A stretch of DNA of 64,000 nt from Rapana venosa (Eukaryota; Mollusca; Gastropoda; Neogastropoda; Muricidae): assembly GCA_028751875.1 (NCBI GenBank), contig CM054135.1, forward strand, positions 11,046,631 to 11,110,630. Direction: 5' to 3'. The notes below the pieces were generated by a model that made no database searches, was not told the origin of the DNA, and saw only the letters and a program-made list of their open reading frames with translations. The stretch's first letter is position 1. Each line of letters opens with the position of its first letter. A program made the position numbers and the translations under genes. Below are positions 30,480 through 42,700 of this stretch, piece by piece.

Positions 30480-31120
30480 CTCAAGACGAAAGGCGGGGAC
30501 AAATCGTATTTCCCGGTACAATCATCCAATCAGAAATCTTGAAAATTTAATCATCACAGCAAATGTCGTCACATCCGTCGCGCGGCTCAAGCATCTCTCT
30601 ATGCCAAGGGAAAAAACTCTTGTAGTGTCAACGCAACGAAAATGGATACCTGTGATGGGTACACAGGTAAGTAAGAACTTACAGGAGTACGTCTACTTCC
30701 TTTTCACCAACTAGTCCGTAACATAATGAAAGAAAACATTCAGATTCTGTCAAAGGGTTCTTGGTAAATGATTAGACCTTGTCGTAGCTTATGTATTGAG
30801 ATCGATGTGCAAAATCGATTAAACAATGTTGGTTCAGTGGCTGTTGTGGACTGTTGAGGCTGTTGCCCTTGTTACGTGTGTAGTGTGTTGTGTTGGCCAT
30901 GCTAGTGATAGGCTACGACGTAGCGGACACTCGGACAGCTGTGAGACACTGACGAGTAACGGCATCAAACGTTGTCTGGATTCGGTTGTCTGGATTCGGG
31001 ATTAGTTTTGCGCGCCATAGTTTGTGATGCCATCAGCATTTTGAGTTTAAAACAAATGTAACTTTTTAAAACTAGTCACTAGGCACAGGTAACTGAGGTA
31101 AGTTTGTTGCATTTTCAGGA
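30480..31120 (+). promoter_or_regulatory. Possible promoter / first-exon region
   Basis: This unique stretch is richer in CpG than its surroundings. It has a CCAAT box (ATCCAATCAG, about 30,526) and an ATG at 30,642 opening 25 nt (MDTCDGYT) that end at a strong donor CACAG|GTAAGTAAG (30,666/30,667). It could be the first exon of an unseen transcript or an alternative MICALL start. No downstream exon can be assigned. Confidence 0.25.
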
Positions 31121-31139
31121 TTGCCTGTGGTGTTCTGCA

Positions 31140-31500
31140 ATGTGTATCACTAACAATAACAATAACAATAATTTTAATTCAGTTTTTGCAGGCCATATGG
31201 CCCATAGGAACAACAGTTAATCATATACTTTCATGTAAGGTGAACATCCTTACTTCTGATATCTAAACATTTAGTAAGAAATAATCCAACTTTAAACATC
31301 AAACTAGGTTTAGTGTTCATACAAAGAAGCTGCACTTTCAGATTCGATGGAAATCTGTAATAATACAGAGGAATACATTTTCTTCGCAATACAGCATATT
31401 TTGGGCATACAAGTAAAAAGTGACAAACATCTTCAATTTGTTGGCCATCACACTGAGAGCAGAATGGATCAGTAATCAGTGTATCATAGTGTATGTTTAG
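31140..31500 (-). pseudogene. LINE 3'-end fragment with RT C-terminal zinc-knuckle-like motif
   Basis: The minus-strand frame reads DPFCSQCDGQQIEDVCHFLLV then CPKYAVLRRKCIPLYYYRFP. This is the CxxC...HxxxC pattern found at the C-terminus of several non-LTR retrotransposon ORF2 proteins. After the stop come GGGCCATATGGCC and an (ATTGTT)n tail (about 31,145-31,170), a typical LINE 3' end. It is 5'-truncated and the clade is not resolved. Confidence 0.6.
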
Positions 31501-31751
31501 ACAGCAGAATATGCAAAAATTAAATAAATAAAAAAACCCAATAAAAACAACTGCCAACCCCCCCACCCCACCCCCAGTGCAGTGGCATGAATCGCACATT
31601 CTTTTTCACATGAAATCAAATCTTTTACAATTTTTTAATTATCTGAATTTTTTTTTTCAAAGCATATCCTTCAGGATTTCTTTGTATAGTTGAACTTAGA
31701 TTAAAACTATGAAAAAAATCAGTTTTATTCTGCCTCCAGGGGACAGTATTA

Positions 31752-32200
31752 GCTATTGCCTAGTGGTTAGAGTGGTTAGACTAGAGCATGTAAGTGCTTC
31801 GGTTCCAGTTTCTGGTTAGTGTCTGATGAGATTTTCCCTTAGTTTTAAGGTTTGTAATGGCTCAACACCCCTAACTTAGCAAGTCCTTCAAAGGGGATTT
31901 TAAGTAAAGATTTGGTATGAACACATCCACAGCATCTTCAGCACACATCAAAATCTCATCCACATTTTTAAAAAGTAGTCTAGCTATGGTTGGTGACTTA
32001 AATCATATGATCAATACCCAGCATGCATTCTACTGCCTGGGGAAGGATAGGCTCCACAGTAAAACTTGCAGACTGTCAGTGTAGTACTAGTAGGGCCTTC
32101 ATTAGTCAATGATGGATCCATGACAAAATTTACAAAACCACATGCACATGGAGAATGGATGATAAAAGAAAAAGCACACCAGTGTCTATTCCATTGTCCT
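31752..32200 (+). repeat. SINE-A, old divergent copy (plus)
   Basis: A head-like GCCTAGTGGTTAGAGTGG is followed by a strongly diverged body (GATTTTCCCTTAG, TTAGCAAGTCCTTCAAAGG). A recognisable tail follows (GACAAAATTTACAAAACC, GTCTATTCCATTGTCC), ending at a 16-G run. Confidence 0.6.
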
Positions 32201-32574
32201 GGGTGAGGGGGGGGGGGGGGGGAGTTGAAAACTCAGCTTGGAGTTGATTGAGGAAGAAGTCAGGAGTGTCATTACAGAAAAGGTGTTAAAACACGAGAAA
32301 CTTAATGTCTCTGTGCTCACTATTTTTTCTTGTTCTCTTTTTCTTTAACTAGCAGACAGTTTACTGTTTGGTATAGGCAGTATTTATTAAACCAAAATTA
32401 AAAGAGTGATTTAATCGCGTTCTATGAATTATGATTATCTCTAATTCATTTTCAAGGGTTTGCACTTCTTAGCTTATGATTATGCTCATGCGTGGTTCCA
32501 TGTACTGTATTCTAACAGCTGTATACACGAAACATCATACAGTGATGCAGATATGATGGTATAATAATATATGC

Positions 32575-32732
32575 TACTTATGTACATACACACATGTACA
32601 CACGCACGCATTCACGTACACACACATTCTCTTTCTTCCCTCCCTCTCCACCTGTTTCTCAAAACACACAGACACATATTCACACACACACAACACACAC
32701 ACACACACACAACACACACACACAAAAACACA

Positions 32733-32809
<77 letters not shown>

Positions 32810-32822
32810 CTCTCTCTCTCTC
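32575..32822. repeat. (CA)n array with (TC)n end
   Basis: Interrupted CA from about 32,675, then near-perfect (CA)n at about 32,735-32,808 and (TC)n to 32,822. Confidence 0.93.
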
Positions 32823-32929
32823 TATTTTGGCTTATTGTCATATTTTTTGTAACTGATTTTTATTGTGGTGGTTGTGGTTATACAATAACATTTTTGTTTT
32901 TAGTGTGTTTATTTATTTTTCTCACTAAA

Positions 32930-33007
32930 ATACTAAGCAGTTTGGCAACCCCCCTTCATGTATGGGCCAATGGCCTTTTTGTGAATAAATCTTTCGAGTT
33001 CGAGTTC
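32930..33007 (+). repeat. Repeat F copy (plus), start of a TC microsatellite
   Basis: CCTTCATGTATGGGCCAATGG, GTGAATAAATC and TTCGAGTTCGAGTTC are followed directly by the TCTCTG array. Confidence 0.7.
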
Positions 33008-33015
33008 TCTCTGTC

Positions 33016-33060
<45 letters not shown>

Positions 33061-33129
33061 GTCTCTCTCTCTCTCTCTCTGTCTCTCTGTCTCTCTCTCT
33101 CTCTCTCTCATTCTCTCATACATGCACAC

Positions 33130-33215
<86 letters not shown>
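33008..33215. repeat. (TCTCTG)n/(TC)n followed by (CA)n
   Basis: Hexamer and dinucleotide TC repeats run to about 33,115. After a short gap, about 45 CA units run to 33,214. Confidence 0.93.
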
Positions 33216-33217
<2 letters not shown>

Positions 33218-33563
33218 CTGCTGTGTACACTGACAAATGTGTGGACATGTAAGTTTACAAAACTTTGGATAATATTAATGATCACAGCTATACGATATAT
33301 GCAGTACATTATACAACACATGTGGTCTATGAGACACATGGACCATTATGTAGGTGTGCAAAGTATGCATAACATTAAATACAAAATACACATGTATAAT
33401 TTATCTTGTATTCATTCTCTCCCCCTTTTTCTCTATTTGCTCACTGTACCTGTTCACTGTGTTCAGTAAAAGAAAAAAAACAACTACCCTCCCCCCCCCC
33501 CTTCCACCCTGCTCCAACTCAAATAACCCAACTATTTGACCTAACCAGTCTGTGACTGAGACA

Positions 33564-33588
33564 CCCCCCCCCCCCCCCCCCCCCCCCC
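33564..33588. repeat. C homopolymer, 25 nt
   Basis: An uninterrupted C run, preceded by a shorter one at about 33,489-33,500. Length in an assembly is uncertain for such runs. Confidence 0.9.
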
Positions 33589-33740
33589 AAACAAAAAATA
33601 AATAAAGACATTTCAGTGTTACTTGTGAAGAGTTTTGTACCCTCCCTTTCTTTCCTCCTCAAGTTTCCTCTTCCCTCATCCTGCATCTGCTGAATATTGA
33701 GCGAGCACAACACTGTGACCACCAGGTTGTCCCATCCCCC

Positions 33741-33776
33741 AGTGTGTGTGTGTGTGTGTGTGTGTGCATGAGAGAC

Positions 33777-33813
<37 letters not shown>

Positions 33814-33817
33814 AGAT
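33741..33817. repeat. (GT)n-(GA)n microsatellite
   Basis: About 13 GT units, a short gap, then interrupted GA units, directly before the SINE-E target site. Confidence 0.9.
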
Positions 33818-33832
33818 TTGATAAACACCATG

Positions 33833-34150
33833 CTATCACTTAGTATAAAAAAAAAAGTATGTTCTTTCGGGCCAGAAGGCCCATAGAGCCGGAGCTTATC
33901 CGGGTTTCTGTAGCGTTAAGCGAACTGATGGTTTTTCACCACCCCTGTGACAGGACGCTAGTCTGTCGCCAGATACTTCCCCAGCAGAGCTGGTACCCAC
34001 TTGTACACCTGGGTGGAGTGAGGAAAATAGGAGTAAAGTGTCTTTCCCAAGGACACAACACCGAGCCGAGCGGGGATCGAACCCGCGACCTCTGGATCAC
34101 GAGTTGACCGCCTAAACCACTCGACCACGGTGCCTCCTATCACTTAGTAT
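33833..34150 (-). repeat. SINE-E: tRNA SINE with perfect 14-bp target duplication (minus)
   Basis: The perfect direct repeat CTATCACTTAGTAT (33,833-33,846 and 34,137-34,150) flanks a 290-bp element. On the minus strand it begins with a tRNA-like head (CCGTGGTCGAGTGGTTTAGG; B box GGGTTCGATCCC). A core follows with TTGTGTCCTTGGGAAAGACAC and CACCCAGGTGTACAAGTGGG, of the kind conserved among metazoan tRNA SINEs. Its 3' end on the minus strand is a T-run of ten, which could be a pol III terminator. This is a young insertion. Confidence 0.88.
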
Positions 34151-35084
34151 TGCATAGTAAATATTCAAGGAAAGTTAAAATTTCTTTTTTCTTTATTGAT
34201 GGACTAAAACATAGAGAATTCAAAGATGGGAGGGGGTAGAATGTTGACTGAGTGAGAGTATAATAAGTATATCATAAACTATAAAGATAATAGACCACTA
34301 AATGCTGTAAAAGTAATTCAACAGAGCAAGTTATGGCTACTGAGAAAGGGTCCTAAAAAAATGTCTACTAGCAATCAAACCAGACAGGCCTTAGCTTTAT
34401 GTTAAGAAATAAACTACAGAGGATAGGCTGTGCGGGTCTGATAACAGTGTAGTCACACTGAAGGAACTGTGGACTGTGGTGTTCAAGTTGTTGACAGGAA
34501 TTTGAGTAGTACTGGAAATGGAACAGATTAGAATATGTGGGCTGGTGAGTCAGACACACTCTCGTAGGTGAGTGGTGTGAGAAAGAAGTAGTGATTGCTG
34601 AACATTCTTGAGTGAGTTTAGAAGATTTTTGATAATGTATTTCATGATATGGAAGATAAGCAGACTTAAGTGTGTGTGTGTGTGTGTGTGAAGTCAAGTC
34701 AAATTTTCCCCCCAGATGTGTATGTGTGTGTGTGTGCATTCGCTAATGAGTAATGTTGATTCTGTGCAATCATTGATGTGTATTTTTTGTGCATATTTTA
34801 TAAAACTGCTTTTATTATGTGAAAGAAATTTCAAACTAGAATGTTAATTGAATAAAGACGTGTTTACAGTGGAGTGTTTCCACCTAGATACTGTAGTATG
34901 TGGTTTTTGCAGTGCCCCCCCTTTTTTTTTTTAAAGTGATTTTTTTCTTCTCCAGGTTAATCTGTTGTTTAGACCCTCTCTCTCTGTCTCTGTCTCTCTT
35001 TCTTATGTTATAAGAACATAAATAAGAATTTCCCCCCAGTGGGTTTGCTTGCATTTGTTTGTCACCGCTGTACTTCACTGTGTA
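34151..35084. other. Intergenic, no gene seen
   Basis: AT-rich sequence with (GT)n at about 34,670-34,690 and 34,720-34,737 joined by GAAGTCAAGTCAAATTTT, a motif that recurs at about 60,343. Pyrimidine-rich near 34,973-35,000. No coding support. Confidence 0.4.
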
Positions 35085-35182
35085 TCCCTATCATTATTCA
35101 GTGTATTGATCAGTAACCCCCTTCACTATGGAAGTATGGGCCAACGGCTTTTAATTATGAATAAATTCTTTCATAGTTCTCT
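35085..35182 (+). repeat. Repeat F copy (plus), start of a TCTG microsatellite
   Basis: ACCCCCTTCACTATGGAAG, TATGGGCCAACGGC and GAATAAATTC are followed by (TCTG)n and (TTTC)n to about 35,245. Confidence 0.65.
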
Positions 35183-36099
35183 GTCTGTCTGTCTCTGTCT
35201 GTCTGTCTGTCTCTGTCTGTCTGTATCTTTCTTTCTTTCTTTCTCTCAAATAACATTTATTTTGCCAGTATTTAAATAAAAAGCATGTTTGGCTGAGTTT
35301 GACAGTGCATTTTCCCATTTTGGTAAATAAATGTCACTGCCACACTTTGCTTTCCTTCAGTTTCATGTAGTATAAATTTACTGTGAGCTCTTCATGTGAC
35401 AGTTTCTCCCCCTCTGGTTCATTCTTTTATTTTTGATATGATTTTTTTCTTACTTGGAATGATAGTGTTGTTTACTTTGTTGCATTCTTTGAAAAGAGTC
35501 ATTGATGCTGTGTGATACTGATAGTCTTACATTCTGAACGGTTCTGAATCATGCATATTTTATAAGCATCACAAATCACCAAGGCAACAGTTGGGGTTTG
35601 TTTTGAGGACAGGAAACTAAGAGTTGGATCTTTCTTCGTTCTGCTGCATATGCTGACTATCATTGTTTCACTACTTGGAAATGATGTTGATTAAGCTGAA
35701 ACTGTAACAGCTTTTTCACTGCAGTTTATTCAAGTTAAAGCCTGGTCACTTGCAGTACTTGTGTTCTATTTTGTTACTTAGTTGAATAACAATTTATAAT
35801 CAGATCCCCAAATCCTGTTGGAAATCTTTTCCGGTAGCTTGACCCAAATGGACCAAGATGGAGTGAGTCAATAGTGGCAGTTGATAATGCTAACTGATAA
35901 AGGCTATAAATATTCCAGGATATAGACCCTGGGGATGAATGTCCTTGTTGGTGAAGTAACAGGGTATTGTCCACCACTAAAGAAGCTGGATGATTAATGT
36001 GTCGGTGAAGGGAGAATGGAAGTTTATAATGTTCAGATATAATGTGTGTGTGTGAGTGTGTGTTTTTTAATTATTTATTTATTTATTTATTTTAATTTT

Positions 36100-36262
36100 A
36101 TTCTTTTATATTGAGGATAATGGAATAAGCAGTTTTGTGCTTTTTTACATCCAGTCCCCGTGTGTATGCGGTTTTGTAAATTCTGTCATCTGTTCCCACC
36201 GGCACACAATGGCCTACTTTTATGAAAAGCTGAACAGGATTTAACATGTGCGCAAGATGTTT
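36100..36262 (-). repeat. SINE-A 3' part (minus)
   Basis: TTGAGGATAATGGAATAAGC, CCCCGTGTGTATGCGG, CCGGCACACAATGGCC and GCGCAAGATG are all in order. Truncated before the head. A GT/GC run follows to 36,293. Confidence 0.8.
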
Positions 36263-36954
36263 TGTGTGTGTGTGTGTGTGTGTGTGCGCGCGCAATATTT
36301 TGGAAATAAAATATTCTGGATGTGGATGAGTGCCTTTTGGAACATGTCACTTCCTAAGTTCTCAGGAACCGTTGAGAGATCTATTAATGAACAGCCCTGC
36401 TCATATTTGGAGAAAACATAGGTGAGTGCCTTTGGAATGTGCCACTTCACAAAAAGATTCCAAGGTTTTTTCCCTAATTTCTCAGGAATTGTTGAGGGAT
36501 TGAACAGTCCTGCTCATGTCATTGTAATGTGATTGTTCCATTCTGTGCATGTTTGCCTTCACCCCTCCCAGCAGGTATGTTTGTTCCGTAAACCGACAGT
36601 GCTGTGTTCAGGACTGTTACCTTCAGTCCTAGCATTTCTTCTCTACTTGTAGTTCAATGGATTAGAATCAGGTTTTGGAAGATTGATTTTGATGTAACTA
36701 ATGTATTGGTAGTAACTATTTAAAAAAAAAAAGGTTGTTTTAGTTGATTAGCCAGCTAAAAAGGTTTAAAAAAAAAATTTGTTCTTTTTGTGGTTTTGTT
36801 TCCTTGTTTGTCTTTATTTTGTTTTTAAATATGTGTAATGGTTCACCAATTTTTGGGATAAAAGTTTGGAATTTAAAAAAAAAAAAGGGAGAATCTATAC
36901 ACCAAAAATAAAAACAAGGGGTTGGAGGAGATTCACACTTCTTTGTAAGCACAG

Positions 36955-36989
36955 ACACACACACGCACGCACGCACGCACGCATGCATG

Positions 36990-37033
<44 letters not shown>

Positions 37034-37035
37034 TA
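36955..37035. repeat. (CA)n / (CGCA)n microsatellite
   Basis: CGCA and TGCA tetramers followed by about 17 CA units. Confidence 0.92.
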
Positions 37036-37130
37036 TGTATATAAATATGATACTGCTGTGCAAATTTAATGGTACAGATGTTTTGGAGCCTGTTGATTCA
37101 GAAATCAATGGAAATGTGCCCCCCTCCCTT

Positions 37131-37262
37131 TTTTAACCCCCCCCCCCCCCAAATTTGTCCTTTTTTCTCCATTTTACCTCCAACCCCCCCCCCCCCCCCC
37201 CTCTCAAGGAAGTACCCAGTAACCACTAACCACACACACACACACTCATACACACACACACA

Positions 37263-37330
<68 letters not shown>

Positions 37331-37465
37331 TAAAAATTTGATTTTCACACACATACACAGGCAACCGCGTGTGCGCACACACACACACACACACACCACA
37401 ACCACACCACACCACACCAGTACCACACCACACACTATACCTCCTCAACCCGCCCCCCCAAAACC
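37131..37465. repeat. C-runs and long (CA)n block
   Basis: C-runs lie at about 37,137-37,150 and 37,184-37,202. A (CA)n array of about 100 bp ends near 37,326, and a shorter CA/CCA stretch lies at 37,373-37,430. Glycine- or His/Thr-rich frames here are repeat translations. Confidence 0.9.
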
Positions 37466-37499
37466 CCCCCCCAAAAAAAAAAAACCCTACCCCTCTTCT

Positions 37500-40450
37500 C
37501 CCCCCAAACACAATGCAAATTCGGTGAGGCGGGCAGGAAGTGTTAAACAGCTGTGCAGCAGTGACACTTTAGCTAAGGACAGGGATTTAATGGCCAAAAC
37601 ATATATATAGCGACCTGCGAGGGCAGAACTGGAAAACAAAAGCCTTCCTTCAGTCAGTGAGCACTGCACAAGTCTTGTTCAGGCCAAGGCACCAGTACCA
37701 CACTACTCCCTCCCCCCAACTCCTGTTGTATGGATTTGTGCCAGCTGTGTCCTGCCCTGCAGTTATTATATAAAGGCAGTGTTAGGTCTTGCAAACAACG
37801 ACCACGATGACGACGACCACAGTGCTTGGACAGAGTGTTCATTCCGTGCAGGTCTTGTGTGAATCATAGTGTTGGTACAGGCCCATAGCCTGGATTAGAG
37901 CTCTTTGTCTGGGGGATGATGGTGGGCTGACACCAGGGCTGTTGTTGTGTGGTTGACACCAGGGCTGTGGAGGAGGTGTGTCATTATTGTGTGTGTGTGT
38001 GGGTGTGTGTTTGTGGGTGAGGATGGGTCGATGACAAGAAGAAAGTGAGAGGGAGGGAGTTGGTTGTTGTGTGTTGGTAATTTCAGTGTCTTGTTTATGG
38101 TTTTGTGTGTTGTGTTGTGTGTGGGGATGGGGGGGGGGGGGGATGAGTAGGGGGAAGTGAGTGTGTGCGTGTAGTGTGGGTGTGGGAGTGTGTGTCTGTG
38201 TGTGAAGGGGAATGTTTGTGTGTGTGTGTGTTCATGTGTGTTTGTGTGTGTGCGTATGTGTGTGCGTGCGTGTTTGTGTGCGCCAATTGTAAACCAGTCA
38301 GTCAGTCTTCAGTTTAACTAATGTCTTTACATGATGTAAGGGGAAGTAGGAGAGTTTGTGAAGGTGGATGGGAAATTTCAAGAAAAACAATTCTTGGGGG
38401 AAGTGTGAGTGCGCATGTATGCATGCGTGCATGCGTTGTGTGTGTGTGTGTATGTGAGTTGTGTTTACTGTTGACTCTTTATCTCCCCTTGTTCGATTTT
38501 TCTTTCCTTGTTTATACCTTAGAGCAGAGCTTTTATTGCATTGCAGTCATGAGCCATTAGTCAATACACTGTTATCCTGTCCCACTTTTTCCTGCAGTCT
38601 CATTTTTTGGTTGTTTGTCACAGCTTCTCTGCCTGTTAGTGTTGCTTATGATTCTGCTTCTCTAGCATTCCGACTCTGAGTATCCCATAAAGAAATGAAG
38701 GAGGAAATAAACAAATGCTAGAGTCATTATCTGTCTGGGTGTCTGCCGGTATAAAACAGTGGATAAAGACGTAGAACTGAGCCTTCTTTTTTTCTTTTCT
38801 TCTTTTCTCTGAGTTCTCTTTTTGCTGTTTTTTGTTTTTGCATTCCTTTCATTTTTCATATTAATTTATGCAAACAGAACCATTGCATTCCTTCTGTTTT
38901 TCATATTAACATAGATATGATAATTGCATTCCTTACATTTTTCATATTTACATAAACACAATCATTGCATTCTTTGTTTTTCATATTAACACAAACACAC
39001 ATACACTGACCATTGAATTCCTTTTGTTTTTGTTTTTTTCTCTGTCTGCATGTGCATTTAAAAAAAAAATCCTAGCATGTAATACTAAGCCACAAATGTC
39101 AATCCCCCCAAAAATGTCAAAGCATTTTTCTGACTGGCTTTAAATGATATGCCTCTGTCTTATTTCGGGAGAATGTAATTTTACCTATTTTGGGTGTAAT
39201 CAAAACCAAACCTGTAGCTCAGTAAGCTCATTCTAATTCAAAAGCAGTTCACAAGTCATCAGAAGTCAGAGCTATAGATTTTTAATGTTGGTCTTTGAAT
39301 CATAACAACTTATTTTTGAACTTTCTGTTCCAAATGTTATAAGTTTAGTTGCCTCTTTGCCTATCATTCCTTTTAACTTGCTTTGCTTTGTTCACTCTGA
39401 GGATAGTGTACTTGAAAATCTGACAGGTTTCTTTGCTGTCTTCTTAGCTAGTAATTTGATAGGGTATGAGGGAAAGAGCTGGATGGTCATTAAGCCATTG
39501 GACAGGGTGTGTAACAGATTATGTAGGTTGTCAGGTATTGCATAACTTGTCAGTGTCTTACAGTGTCACCACACAAGCATGCATACAAGTGGATGTGCAT
39601 GCATGTATGCACTCATGAGTGTGTGTGCGCACATGTAAATTATACACACAGGCATGCATTTGGAGGCTCCCAAACATTTACATGATAATTGACACAGTTA
39701 GGATCACAAGACTTTACAATGTACATGCATACATATCAGCTTAATTTAATTCCAGGAACTCACAGCAAATGCAGACGTGCCAACGCATGTGCAAGAAGCA
39801 GGCATGGCAGCTGTGTAACCAATAAATAATAAAAGTTGACAGGGTCAGATCAATTGGCGAATCGTTCATCAGCAGCGTTATGTGTACCTGTAGCCAAGTG
39901 TTTGTCACATATGTTGTTTAATGGCTGGGCACAGGTGTAGGAGTGTGCTCAGCCTCTAAGTCTAAGACTGCTGACCCATTACTGAGTACAGTAAATGTCA
40001 GTGTTTTCTTCATGCAGTAGTTATAGCTACAAGATTTATACAGGTTTTTTTTATAGTGTGTATGTAAACTAGAAGACTGCTGACCCATTGCTGATTGCAG
40101 TTGATCTATATACTATTTAGTGTTTTCTTCAAGCAGTAGTAAGTTACAGATTTATACAATGTTTGTATGTGTATGTATTTACTTTGTGTGCACATACAGG
40201 CACTGGTATAGCTGTAACTATGTGTAAACTTGTGCTTATCATGATTAAATGAAAAACTTTTTAGAAGTTTGGGTGCAACATCACAGTAATGTTTTTTTTA
40301 AATGTCATTACAGGATTTAGTTTTGTGACCACCTAAGGCTTGAAGAGGAACTTGGCCCCAAAGCTTTCAGATGAATAGGGTTTAATTAGTTTTTGTTATG
40401 TTTTTCCCCATCAGAAAAGATGTCCACTGAAATATTGGACAAAGTAGTTA
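37500..40450. other. Intergenic, no supported gene
   Basis: Unique AT-rich sequence. A TATATAAAGGCAG element at about 37,768 precedes a short run of CGACGA codon-like repeats, but no open frame follows. GT-rich patches lie at 38,000-38,280 and 38,415-38,460. Repeated 'TTGCATTCCTT...TTTTTCATATTAA' units of about 60 bp occur three to four times at 38,840-38,995. Confidence 0.4.
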
Positions 40451-40458
40451 AAACACAT

Positions 40459-40460
40459 TG

Positions 40461-40491
<31 letters not shown>

Positions 40492-40506
40492 CCCCTCTCT
40501 CTCTGT
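40459..40506. repeat. (CT)n microsatellite
   Basis: About 22 CT units with a short C-run interruption. Confidence 0.9.
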
Positions 40507-41049
40507 GTTGTTGCTGCTGCTGTGCACATTCCCTTTTTCCTACAGGTATAATTCCCAGGATGGGGGTAGGTATGTTTCATTAGGAAAAAACATTTAAATG
40601 TGTGAGAAGGTGGATCAATGTGAATGTGCCTGTGTGTGTATATATATTGTGTGTGTGTGTGTGTGTGTTGTGCATGAGTAGCTGTAGAGTGGGAATATTG
40701 GTCAGAATCAGTGTTGCATTGAAGACCTTGGCCATTAGTTGGACCCTTAAGGCAGGGATGGGTTATATGTATACAGTGTGGACTGACCACATTTAACCTG
40801 GCAATATAGGGCCTAAAGCATTAGTACCTGGGCATTGGCTAAGAGGGAACAACACACACACACACACAGTGCTTGAAAAACTCGGTGTGCGTGCCTTTTG
40901 TCACATTCTTTGTGAAACTTCGGGAAAGGAAGGCTCCTGTGCTTTTTGTAATACATGAAAAGGAAAAAGAAAGGGGATAGCGGGTGAGGAAGGGAAGAGG
41001 AGGTGGGCGCGAAGCACATAACAGGAAGAGAAAGAGGAAAAAATTAGAA

Positions 41050-41315
41050 AGGAAGAAAAAAGAACGAACGAATGACCGGCCGGCGTTGATAATGGCACGA
41101 AGCGCGTGAGGTACTTTATCAGCTTCTGGTGACGCTGTTTACCCAAACAACCTAGGCCGAGTACATAGGCCTAGGCCTAACTGCGACCTAAAAGTTGAAA
41201 AAAACGACTCTCCCTGTAGAGGAGTGTCGTCTGCTTATGTGTGTCATTCGCGCCATGAGCGCTTCGTCGGATGAAGCAGAGCTGAGAAAGGGGAATGTTG
41301 CGTGCTCACGTGAGT
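41050..41315 (+). promoter_or_regulatory. Possible promoter with a short first exon
   Basis: A CpG-containing unique stretch (ACCGGCCGGCG, TTCGCGCC). An ATG at 41,255 opens 55 nt (MSASSDEAELRKGNVACS) ending at donor CAC|GTGAGT (41,309/41,310). Its phase (1) would join in frame to a possible acceptor just before the MICALL ATG (ACCCACAG|CC, 48,289/48,290), but that acceptor lacks a pyrimidine tract. It may be an alternative MICALL start or an unrelated first exon. Confidence 0.25.
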
Positions 41316-42139
41316 TAGATATTTAGTAACCACCTAAGTGTTGTAAATCTTTCTCTGGGATTTATTTCCTTGATTACTTTGTCTTGGATTAATAGGTCGT
41401 TTGATCCTCAGGTTTAGCACTTGCATTGCTTGTAGGCATGTTAGATTTCTCACGAATTTCACTCTCAGGCTGTAGTTTTTCATGCTTCTGCTATTTTTGT
41501 TTGTTTTGTTTTCGTTTGGAATTTTTGTTTTAAAAAAAAATCGTTGAAAAGTTTTAGCTAATATATATCTATCTATCTATCTATCATGTATCTGTCTGTC
41601 TGACTGTCAATCTCTGTTTTTTGCTTTGTGTGTGTGTGTGTGTGTGAGTGTGTGTGCTCGCGCGCGCGCCTGCCCACGTGGTTTTAACATGATTATACAA
41701 GTAATCCCTGATTAGGGCAGGAGGTCCATACATGTAACCCCCCCTCTCCAGTAAACAGGCCAGTGCTTATTCATTATCTTTGAAATAAAATAATTTGATT
41801 TGATTTCACTTCTAGTTCTACAAAGTCTACTCCTACTACTAGTGCTAGTACTACTACTAGTGCTGCTACTACCATCACCAGCATCACCACTACCACCACT
41901 GCTGTCACCACAATTGAATACTCTTGATACTATTGATTTGTGGATAGAACTGAACTTAAAGTACACGCATGCATGCACACGAGCATGCACACATGCACAC
42001 AAGCATGCACACATTTGAGCGTGTGCACACACACACACACACACTCTCTCTCTCTCTCAATGAAGGAATGAATGAATGAATAGATTTATGACTTATAATT
42101 GGACATGAACATCTCTACTTTCAAAGACATAATGGATCG

Positions 42140-42700
42140 ATCATTTTGGGTGTTGTGTGTATGAATGTGTGTATGAATGTGTGTGTGTGTGGAGAGAGAG
42201 ACAGAGGGGGGGGGGGGGGGGGGGGGGGGGGGGTTCCTCTGTGTGTGTGTATCATGCATTTGTGTGTGTGTGTATCATGCATTTGTGTATGTGTGTATGT
42301 ATCATGTGTGTGTGTGTTTGTGTGTGTTTCTTTAATTTAACATTTGTTCACTCAAGGTGATATTAGACCAAAGATAAAGTGTTACAACATATAGAGATCA
42401 TGTGTGCGTGTATGTGTGAGTGCGTGCATGTATGTGTGCATGTGTGTGTGTGTGTATATATGTGTGAGTGTGTGCGTGCTTGCGTGCATGTGAGTATGTT
42501 TGTGCGTGTTTGCGCATGCGCACGCGTGTCTGTGTGTGTATGTGTGTGTGTGTGTTTATTTAGGTTTTGCTTGCAAGAATGTGAGTAGATGTATATTTGC
42601 GAGCTAAGGTAGGGGTGTGCGTGTGTGTGTTTGTGTCTGTGTGTATGTGTGTGTGTGCATGCATGCATGTGCGTGTGTGTTTACCTATTACAGTATTAGT
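42140..42700. repeat. GT-rich simple-sequence region with G28
   Basis: Interrupted (GT)n and GTGTAT units with a G homopolymer at 42,206-42,233. No coding content. Confidence 0.88.
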
